Of a DNA stretch of 37,839 bases, positions 1 through 6,392 are shown piece by piece. The position numbers and the translations under genes were made by a program. This DNA is from Bacillota bacterium. Lineage in GTDB: Bacteria; Bacillota; Clostridia; Lachnospirales; Lachnospiraceae. The stretch lies in contig JAEXNR010000059.1 of NCBI GenBank assembly GCA_023439505.1, positions 1 to 37,839 on the forward strand, in the 5' to 3' direction. The notes below the pieces were generated by a model. The model did no database searches. It saw nothing but the letters and a program-made list of their open reading frames with translations, and was not told the DNA's origin. Each line of letters begins with the position of its first letter. Positions within the stretch are counted from its first letter, which is position 1.

Positions 1-15
1 CTCAGCTCTTGTCAT
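1..15 (-). CDS. 5' end of an unidentified gene running off the left edge
   Basis: On the minus strand an ATG at 15-13 opens a frame reading M-T-R-A-E before the window ends. It is preceded by a strong AAAGGAG ribosome site (complement of 27-33) with an 11-base spacer. Five codons do not allow identification. The gene would be expressed from the folded leader described to its right and lies downstream of the LacI-family gene on the same strand. Confidence 0.45.
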
Positions 16-119
16 TAGTAAAATACTCCTTTGCGAAAAACTTTTCCTATAGTTTATCACAATAAGTACTTTAAAGTCCTATTCTTCAAATTAATTTAGT
101 GCGAAAAATATTTACCTTT

Positions 120-250
120 CAAAGCTGAGTCTATCCCCTATTTGGGAAGGTAACGTTCTCTCTCCTATCTTTGCAGACCCGGCTAATTCCTCCCCACAGG
201 AAAAGCCACTTCTACAGATAAATTATATTCCTATACTTCACCCCCAAACA
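120..250 (-). promoter_or_regulatory. Probable promoter and folded 5' leader of the left-edge gene
   Basis: A minus-strand TATAAT lies at 227-222, with only a poor -35. From there to the left-edge start codon is a leader of about 200 bases that can fold. One stem pairs 181-184 with 204-207 and 187-191 with 198-202. A second pairs 175-180 with 127-132. A small CCC/GGG hairpin lies at 136-138/144-146. A CCCCC-AAACA-GGGGG hairpin at 241-255 overlaps the -35 position and could serve as an operator. I could not match the leader to a riboswitch class I know (c-di-GMP, cobalamin, TPP, glycine, T-box and lysine were considered). No protein gene is visible between 16 and 347. Confidence 0.35.
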
Positions 251-286
251 GGGGGCTTTCTTTTGCCTTTAGGGGGCATTCTTCTA

Positions 287-346
287 ATCATAAAGGAAGA
301 TTCTAACCAGCCGCATGATGGCTGGTATAGAATCTTCCTTTATGAT
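287..346 (-). terminator. Long near-perfect hairpin after the LacI-family gene
   Basis: Bases 287-312 pair with 320-346, giving 26 base pairs with a single bulged base (327) and a 7-base loop at 313-319. It begins one base after the stop codon of the LacI-family gene. The position fits transcript termination or 3'-end protection. There is no clear T-run after the stem on the minus strand, so it may not be a classical intrinsic terminator. The arm length is unusual for one. Confidence 0.5.
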
Positions 347-347
347 A

Positions 348-1382
348 TCAATGTATTGTTTTTACAGATTCCCGCTCTATTAATTCTACTCCGATTACCG
401 TATTTTCTGACAAGCTGTCACGGTGACCGATGCGGTAAATAATTCTTTGTACTCCACGCTTTCCCATAATCTCCTTGCTTACATTCACTGTAGTTAATTT
501 CGGTCTGATTTTTTCACACATATCTATATTATCGAATCCTACCAGTGAAATATCCTCAGGGACCTTATACCCCAACATTTGAAGTGCATTCATAAGTGAA
601 ATTGCAGCTCTGTCATTGGAACAGACATATACCTCGGGCAGGTTTATTTTATCTCTGATCAGTTTGGCAATCTTTTTGGTATCATTTGTTATGACTGCTT
701 CCTCAATATGCTTCGTAATGGAATATCTGCTGATATATTCGTTAAGATCGACCGGATTTAAAAATGCCTCCGCATTGCTAAGGGCTTCTTTGTATCCCCA
801 GAAGCGTTCCTTTATACTAAGAGAATACTCTAATTCTCCAAAAAATCCGATTTTTTGAAATCCCTGTTTCAAAAGGTATCTGGTTACTACAAATCCCCCC
901 AATTTATTGTCTGAAAGAATACTGTCAATATTTTTTGTCAGCGATGCATGATCGACCAGCACCACAGGAATTTTATATCTTTGGAGCGCTTCTATATTCC
1001 TGTCCTCAATTTTTCCAATAATAATAATACCTGATACCCTATGTTCCTGTACCATTTTAGGTATTTCCATCTGGTGATCATCAAAAAAAATCATGGACGT
1101 ATCATAACCGTTCTTTTTTGCCTCTTCTACTACGGCATATAAAACCCTTCCATAAAAGTTCATATCCTGAGAATACATTTTTTGCATCATAACGCATAAA
1201 TTCGTACGGGAAAATGTCCTTACAAATCTCTCTTTCTTCTCCAGATATCCCATTTCTTCTGCTGTCTGCAGAATTTTAAGGCGCATTTCTTCACTCACAC
1301 CCGGTTTATTATTAAGCGCCAGTGAAACTGCGTTGATTGATATGCCATGCCTGTTAGCGATTTCTCTCATTGACGGCCGCAT
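348..1382 (-). CDS. LacI-family transcriptional regulator
   Basis: A 344-residue DNA-binding regulator, the usual length for LacI/GalR proteins. The N-terminus has the LacI helix-turn-helix: MREIANRHGIS, then INAVSLALNNKPGVS, with the hinge after it. The rest is a periplasmic-binding-like effector domain ending in the family's GFDNIDMCEKIRPKLTTV pattern. The ATG at 1382 is preferred over the one nine bases upstream because GAGGG lies nine bases before it. The gene is downstream of, and codirectional with, the sugar ABC transporter and GH130 gene, so it most likely controls them in response to an imported sugar. A LacI-like operator is present at the start of that operon. The effector identity is not visible. 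Confidence 0.93.
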   Translation of the reverse strand: MRPSMREIANRHGISINAVSLALNNKPGVSEEMRLKILQTAEEMGYLEKKERFVRTFSRTNLCVMMQKMYSQDMNFYGRVLYAVVEEAKKNGYDTSMIFFDDHQMEIPKMVQEHRVSGIIIIGKIEDRNIEALQRYKIPVVLVDHASLTKNIDSILSDNKLGGFVVTRYLLKQGFQKIGFFGELEYSLSIKERFWGYKEALSNAEAFLNPVDLNEYISRYSITKHIEEAVITNDTKKIAKLIRDKINLPEVYVCSNDRAAISLMNALQMLGYKVPEDISLVGFDNIDMCEKIRPKLTTVNVSKEIMGKRGVQRIIYRIGHRDSLSENTVIGVELIERESVKTIH

Positions 1383-1430
1383 GATGATCATCCCTCATTC
1401 TTATATAAATTGTTCCTGCTCTTTATTTTC

Positions 1431-1459
1431 ATTATATTACAAAATCCTGCAAAGTGCAG
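1431..1459 (-). promoter_or_regulatory. Candidate promoter and small palindrome before the LacI-family gene
   Basis: A minus-strand TATAAT lies at 1436-1431. The sequence 17 bases upstream of it (CTGCAC) is a weak -35. It overlaps a perfect inverted repeat, CTGCA-AAG-TGCAG, at 1447-1459. The palindrome sits between the GH130 stop codon and the regulator, so it could be an autoregulatory site. Confidence 0.35.
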
Positions 1460-1466
1460 TGATATT

Positions 1467-2567
1467 TTAAACTCCAAGATGCCGAAATACATTTTGAAGC
1501 GATATCTCGGATAAACAGATACTGTCATCTGCCGCACCATAATATATCTTAATATTATTTCCTTCCAGAATACATCCGCAGGTAAATACTACATTTCCAA
1601 AAAATCCGTTAACCTCATATTCCATCTCGGGTTCCAGCAACGGGGATTCTGACTTTGCAATGATCCTGGCAGGGTCGTTAAGATCTAAGAGGAAGGCACC
1701 AAGGCAGTACCGGTTGTTTTTATCCGCCGCATGATATATCTTAATCCAGCCTCTTTCTGTTTTGACAGGCGGTGCGCCTCCTCCAATTCGTCCGTTTTCC
1801 CAACTGCTTTCAGAAACACCGTAAAAATGCCGGTAGCTCCCCCAGTGCAGTAAATCCTGCGATTCACCGATCCAGATATCCGGTGTCCCGATTGCTTTGG
1901 GTACCGGTCTGTTAAAGGCATAATACTTTCCGTTTATTTTTTCGGGAAAGATTGTTACATCCTTGTTTTCCGGAAGAAAAATAATACCATGACGCGTATA
2001 CTCTATAAAATCTTCTGTAGAAATTAACGCAGTTGCTGCCCCATTTGCAGATACTGCCGTATAATTAATATAATAAATCTGCCCGATCTTTGTGATGCGG
2101 GGATCTTCCATCCCCCACCCTTCCTCTCTTGCATTGGGCATAATTGTCGGCTTATCATCCAGTGTGAAATGAATGCCATCCTTAGAACGTGCCAGTCTCA
2201 GATGAGAAAACGTGGTCAGATAAACGACATTGCTGTTCCCGTCCCTTCCTTTTGTCACTGTTCTGGAATCATTAAAATTTAATTGTGGATGCTCCGACTT
2301 TTTTATACATAATATGTCAAATTTGCTTTCTCCGGTTTTGTCTGTAATTAAGGGAATAATAATTTCATCTTCATTTTCTGACGCTACCGCTTCTGATACT
2401 CTGCAAAGCAGAATATATTCTTCTTTAAACTTTGTCACCCCGCAGTTAAATATTCCTTTCACTACGAAGTTTTCGCGGGAAGGCCTGACATCTTTTATCG
2501 TCAGCAGAGGATTGTTTACGCATCGGCTCATCCCCATTTTATTACTTATTAATTTACTTTCTTTCAT
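1467..2567 (-). CDS. GH130-family glycoside phosphorylase (beta-mannoside type)
   Basis: A 366-residue five-bladed beta-propeller enzyme. GH130 members split beta-mannosidic bonds, mostly with inorganic phosphate, releasing mannose 1-phosphate; some subfamilies are hydrolases. Family signatures seen are the WGMEDPRIT segment, whose Asp (residue 155) is the expected general acid, and the GGGAPPVKTERGWIKIYHAAD block near residue 260. The C-terminus has the characteristic FTCGCI...IKIYYGAADDSI strand. There is no signal peptide, so it acts in the cytoplasm. The start is supported by AGGGGA seven bases upstream, overlapping the end of the preceding permease gene. Co-transcription with a sugar ABC importer indicates it degrades the imported oligosaccharide. 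The exact linkage cannot be told from sequence. Confidence 0.88.
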   Translation of the reverse strand: MKESKLISNKMGMSRCVNNPLLTIKDVRPSRENFVVKGIFNCGVTKFKEEYILLCRVSEAVASENEDEIIIPLITDKTGESKFDILCIKKSEHPQLNFNDSRTVTKGRDGNSNVVYLTTFSHLRLARSKDGIHFTLDDKPTIMPNAREEGWGMEDPRITKIGQIYYINYTAVSANGAATALISTEDFIEYTRHGIIFLPENKDVTIFPEKINGKYYAFNRPVPKAIGTPDIWIGESQDLLHWGSYRHFYGVSESSWENGRIGGGAPPVKTERGWIKIYHAADKNNRYCLGAFLLDLNDPARIIAKSESPLLEPEMEYEVNGFFGNVVFTCGCILEGNNIKIYYGAADDSICLSEISLQNVFRHLGV

Positions 2568-2578
2568 TCTTCAGTCCC

Positions 2579-3418
2579 CTATTTTAATAAAAAATTAATT
2601 CCTTCCTTGAAATGCTTTGAAAAACACAGAAATAAGATAATTACCGGTAACGTCAGGACAACAGCCGACGCATACATCGGTCCCGGCAAAGTCGAATTCT
2701 GGTTGAATTGTGTAGAAATCATTACGTTTAAGGTCTGCATCTTTACATCCGGTGCCACCAGCATATCCCACATCAATTCATTCCATCTGGTCATAAAAAC
2801 GGATAGAAAAACAATGATACTGATTGACTTTGTAGAGGGGAGGGCTATCCGTAATAAGATTTTAAAATCCCCCGCACCGTCTATCTTTGCCGCCTCAAAT
2901 ACTGCTGCGGGCACTGTTTTGAAATAATTCAGATACATAAAAATTCCCCAGATCGAGATAATCAGGGGCAGCATCATGCCAAGATAACTATTTGCCAAAT
3001 CCCGTACCAGCATATACCTGGGTACCAACAATATAATCACCGGAAAAAACATCTGAAATAACAGGGAAGAATAAATCATCCCTTTCCCTTTGTAGTTCAT
3101 ATGAGTTGCTGCATAACCTGTCATGAGACCAACAAATACGGAAATAGCTGCCGTTGGTATGGATACAATAAAAGAATTTAATAGTGCACGTATCCATTGA
3201 AATGCATCTGAGGAGCCGGCGCCCTTTCTTCCCAGCAGGTATAAGTAGCTGTCAAACGACAGTTTCTTAGGAAGCAACGTCTTATCCACTAAATTCCATG
3301 GTAAGAAAGATTGCAATACCATATAGTAATAGGGGAAAAGAGAGAGTACCAATAAGACCAGTGCTACTATGCAAATGATAATTGTTGATACAGACATTTT
3401 TTTTCTGTTTTTTTTCAT
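2579..3418 (-). CDS. Sugar ABC transporter permease, MalG type
   Basis: A 279-residue inner-membrane permease of the carbohydrate uptake type 1 (CUT1) family. It starts with a basic stretch and a membrane helix (about residues 12-32), and has about six helices overall. The cytoplasmic EAA loop reads EAAKIDGAGDFKILLRIALPS near residue 185, the site that docks the ATPase. The gene follows the MalF-type permease by 15 bases and precedes the GH130 gene by a few bases. No ATP-binding subunit is present in the window, so a shared MsmK-like ATPase elsewhere is likely (known for many Firmicutes CUT1 systems). Ribosome site GGAGGG is well placed. Confidence 0.93.
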   Translation of the reverse strand: MKKNRKKMSVSTIIICIVALVLLVLSLFPYYYMVLQSFLPWNLVDKTLLPKKLSFDSYLYLLGRKGAGSSDAFQWIRALLNSFIVSIPTAAISVFVGLMTGYAATHMNYKGKGMIYSSLLFQMFFPVIILLVPRYMLVRDLANSYLGMMLPLIISIWGIFMYLNYFKTVPAAVFEAAKIDGAGDFKILLRIALPSTKSISIIVFLSVFMTRWNELMWDMLVAPDVKMQTLNVMISTQFNQNSTLPGPMYASAVVLTLPVIILFLCFSKHFKEGINFLLK

Positions 3419-3433
3419 CCTACCATCCCTCCT

Positions 3434-4345
3434 TTACCATCCAAACCTGTCATTCAATTTATTCATTGCCCAGGTGATGAAACGTATTACAATAAAAATC
3501 TGAATCGCGTTTATAATTGCCATCGCCGCACCATATCCTGATCGGAAACTTACAAAAGAAGCCTTATAGATTTCCAGCTGCCAGGTCGTTGTCGACATCA
3601 TCGGTCCTCCCCCGGTGAGCAAAAAAGGTTCTGAAAATATCTGGAAGGAAAGTCCTGCTGCTAGAACTACAACAGATGTTAACGTAGGCATGATCATTGG
3701 AAGCGTAATATAAATCGTTTTTTTAAATCCTGCGCATCCATCCATCATCGCTGCTTCATAGATATCTTCGGAAACAGATTCAATGCCCGATAAAACAAAC
3801 AAGGCATAGTAACCTGCCATTTTCCATACAATCATAAAAATGATCACCCAGAATGCAAACTTACTCTGCAGCCAATTAATATTCACATGAAACTGTTCCC
3901 TCAGGAATGTACTTAATATGGAATTATAGCCAAACAGATATTTTACCATAACAGAGGTAGAGACCCCTGATGTCAGATAAGGGATAAAAAACATTACCGC
4001 AGCGATCCCCTTTAGCTTCTCCGGCAATTTCGATACCAGCATTCCGATGCCTACCCCCAATATAAAACAAAGTAATACGATGGGAACCAGATAACGAAAG
4101 GAATTCCAGAAGGCTGCCTGCACTTTTTCATCAGAGAAGATCTTGATAAAATTATCTAACTTCACAATATGATAATCTGGACTCATTAAATTCCAGTCCG
4201 TAATAGATAGCCACAGGGCCCATCCCAATGGCAAAAATAGAAATACCGCAGAATAAAGGATATAGGGTGTGTTAAATATCCAGGGCATTATACTGCTGTG
4301 TTTTTTCTTCATACTTTTTTGCTTTGCAATTTCTAAGATCTTCAA
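3434..4345 (-). CDS. Sugar ABC transporter permease, MalF type
   Basis: A 303-residue CUT1 permease partnering the MalG-type protein. It has an N-terminal helix near residues 24-45, five more predicted helices and the EAA loop EAAMMDGCAGFKKTIYITLP near residue 205. Start choice: a perfect AAAGGAGG (complement of 4352-4359) lies six bases before a TTG at 4345-4343, and this is the best-supported start. The first in-frame ATG (4312) has no ribosome site. The gene lies about 96 bases after the binding-protein gene, in the same operon. Confidence 0.92.
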   Translation of the reverse strand: MKILEIAKQKSMKKKHSSIMPWIFNTPYILYSAVFLFLPLGWALWLSITDWNLMSPDYHIVKLDNFIKIFSDEKVQAAFWNSFRYLVPIVLLCFILGVGIGMLVSKLPEKLKGIAAVMFFIPYLTSGVSTSVMVKYLFGYNSILSTFLREQFHVNINWLQSKFAFWVIIFMIVWKMAGYYALFVLSGIESVSEDIYEAAMMDGCAGFKKTIYITLPMIMPTLTSVVVLAAGLSFQIFSEPFLLTGGGPMMSTTTWQLEIYKASFVSFRSGYGAAMAIINAIQIFIVIRFITWAMNKLNDRFGW

Positions 4346-4441
4346 AATTAGCCTCCTTTGATCTGTCAGCAAATAATGGAACTGTGGAGAGAATGCATAG
4401 CTACCGGCACCACCCTTTCACTATGCACCTCTCCCATCAAT

Positions 4442-5887
4442 CTATTCTAAACTACCGGCTTCCTGCATTGCATTCAAAGCAGCATCCACATATTTTGTTA
4501 CATCAGGATTTTCATTGATTCCGCTGGATGCCACTACTTCATTAACAAACGGAATGACCGCTTTTTCTCCAAGTGCTGTCATAATATCCGCTACTTTTCC
4601 ATTCGCCATTACCGGAACACCTCCTGATACAAAAGAACTGACATCCTTCAGTGCAGGATTTTCACCAAAGTAGGACGCTAATGCCTCATTGGATGCCAGA
4701 TCCCCTCTGACCGGAAGCATACTTGTTGCCTTGAGCCAGTCAATATCCACCGTGTCTTTCCCTTCTCCGGTAAATACATATTTCAGAAATTCTATGGCAC
4801 CGTTATGCTCTTCTTCGGAAATAGCGCTGTTCTTATACAATACAACTCCTTTGGAATCGGCATAATTATAATGGATATCTCCTTCGTTCTCGACAAAGGT
4901 AGGTCCAAATACATAATCTCCGTCTATTCCATATACTTTACCTGCCGCTGTATTTGCCGAGATCTCCCAGGGGAGTCCAATGCCCATAACAACAGGAACC
5001 TCTGCCTGCTGCCAGACACCTTCAATGGTACCTGTCAGCAGGGAACTGCCTATATTAGCATAAAGCTCAAAAACCTTGCTTAGTGCACCCTTGTCTGCTG
5101 TCAGCTTATTGCCTTCTACCAATGGCGTACCCTGAGAAAATGCATCGTACTGGGATTCCACATCGAACCATCTTTCCCACCAGTTAGCTGAATTAAGCAA
5201 CTCACTGCGATACATAAAATGTGTAATTCCCTGACTATTCAGTGTATCTTTTTTATCCTTATAAGTCTCTAAAAGTGTATTAAAATCGCTTACTGTTTGG
5301 GGAACCTCATTAATTCCCAGACTCTTTAACGCCTTGCTGTTATAGCAGTAAGTAATGGGATTTACATAAAGCGGAATTACATACTGTGCCCCATTAATTG
5401 CCCATCCTTCCATAACACTTTCAATTTTACGTTCCTGAACAATACTGCCAAACCAGTCTTCTTTGCTGATATCATAAACTGCCTGTGATTCTGCCAAAGT
5501 ATTTGCAAATCCTCTGTTAATATTTTCAGAGATTGCAGGAACCGTACCCGTTGCAATTGCATTTTGAATTCCTGCTTCTGAAGATGGCTGCGCCGGCATC
5601 ATCTGAACTTTAACCATAATCTTCTTTCCATCCAGCTGCACATTGCTATTATTGAATTTATCTGCGTATTTACTCCAGAAATCCAGATTATATTGTTCGG
5701 GGGCTGTCCAAAAGTCTACCGTAATCGTTCCACCTGATGAATTAGTTGTATTATCTTGTGTGGTATCTTTCGTTGTGTTTCCCTCCGATTTGTTATTACC
5801 GCCTGCAGAACAACCCGTCAAAAGAGCAATGGCCATGACAAGTGATAAACTGACTGTGATTACTTTTTTTAACAACATTTTTTTCAT
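4442..5887 (-). CDS. Extracellular sugar-binding lipoprotein of the ABC importer
   Basis: A 481-residue solute-binding protein of ABC family 1. The N-terminus has a lysine-rich region, a hydrophobic segment and a lipobox LLTGC with the acylated Cys at residue 26, followed by a Gly/Ser/Asn/Thr-rich linker. The mature part starts with VDFWTAPEQYN, typical of sugar-binding proteins, and ends with predicted C-terminal helices. It would capture an oligosaccharide at the cell surface and pass it to the two permeases encoded next. The ATG at 5887 is chosen because GGAGG lies seven bases upstream; an earlier in-frame GTG at 5914 lacks a site. It is the first gene of the operon. The sugar specificity is inferred only from the GH130 neighbour. 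Confidence 0.93.
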   Translation of the reverse strand: MKKMLLKKVITVSLSLVMAIALLTGCSAGGNNKSEGNTTKDTTQDNTTNSSGGTITVDFWTAPEQYNLDFWSKYADKFNNSNVQLDGKKIMVKVQMMPAQPSSEAGIQNAIATGTVPAISENINRGFANTLAESQAVYDISKEDWFGSIVQERKIESVMEGWAINGAQYVIPLYVNPITYCYNSKALKSLGINEVPQTVSDFNTLLETYKDKKDTLNSQGITHFMYRSELLNSANWWERWFDVESQYDAFSQGTPLVEGNKLTADKGALSKVFELYANIGSSLLTGTIEGVWQQAEVPVVMGIGLPWEISANTAAGKVYGIDGDYVFGPTFVENEGDIHYNYADSKGVVLYKNSAISEEEHNGAIEFLKYVFTGEGKDTVDIDWLKATSMLPVRGDLASNEALASYFGENPALKDVSSFVSGGVPVMANGKVADIMTALGEKAVIPFVNEVVASSGINENPDVTKYVDAALNAMQEAGSLE

Positions 5888-5975
5888 TTTGCGTCCTCCC
5901 GTTTTATTTTTCACTTTATTTCAGACTTGATTCTCTCAATGTCCATATTCAAATTACAACATTTACTACTTTAAA

Positions 5976-6006
5976 ATCAACGTTAATTAACTTTAAATAC
6001 AGTATA
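5976..6006 (-). promoter_or_regulatory. Probable promoter -10 and LacI-type operator of the sugar operon
   Basis: On the minus strand a TATACT (6006-6001) is followed about ten bases into the transcript by ATTAACGTTGAT (complement of 5976-5987). The latter is a CG-centred palindrome with one mismatched pair, the usual shape of a LacI/GalR operator. Its place at the expected transcription start fits repression. No good -35 is seen for this -10. A second minus-strand TATAAT occurs at 6064-6059, also with a weak -35. Confidence 0.4.
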
Positions 6007-6125
6007 TTAACCAAATCAGGGCAATTTATTTGATCTCTTTACCTAATTATGCATAATAATTATATTGATTATTTCCTTTTTCCAAAAGACTTACTTTAAT
6101 ATTACTTTAATTTTTGATCTCATGA

Positions 6126-6162
6126 GCATTTTCCGGTGGCTTATCCACAATAGTGAAAATGC
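6126..6162. other. Hairpin in the divergent intergenic region
   Basis: The 505-base gap between the sugar operon and the exopolysaccharide operon holds a nested inverted repeat. GCATTTTC (6126-6133) pairs with GAAAATGC (6155-6162), and inside it GTGG (6136-6139) pairs with CCAC (6145-6148). There is no T-run. Its inner part contains TTATCCACA (6141-6149), which equals a consensus DnaA box. It may be an insulator, a regulator site or chance. The gap otherwise holds only the two promoters listed. Confidence 0.35.
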
Positions 6163-6310
6163 CGTGTAAATAACTTCCCCCGATGCTAATATATATCATT
6201 TTGGGATACACTATATTCAGGCAGACAACTTTTACACAGCCATTACCTGCCAAACAGACAATCATGTATTTATATGTAATATCATGACGTACACACTTCC
6301 CTTAATATTC

Positions 6311-6339
6311 TTGTAACTGGCATAATTATGTACTATAAT
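6311..6339 (+). promoter_or_regulatory. Sigma-A promoter of the exopolysaccharide operon
   Basis: TTGTAA (6311-6316), a 17-base spacer and a perfect TATAAT (6334-6339) lie 54 bases before the first gene. A direct repeat of AACTGG at 6315-6320 and 6347-6352, 32 bases apart, brackets the -10 and could be an operator. The following AGGAG (6375-6379) sits 13 bases before the ATG, a long spacer. Confidence 0.7.
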
Positions 6340-6392
6340 GATAGTTAACTGGTAATTTATATGGAAAATACAATAGGAGTGACTTAATAACT

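Noticed and set aside
6020..6392. Possible c-di-GMP riboswitch before the PelD gene
   Set aside because: I looked for the conserved GCAAA and ACGCAAAGCC blocks of class I and found none. Control by c-di-GMP is better explained by the PelD receptor.
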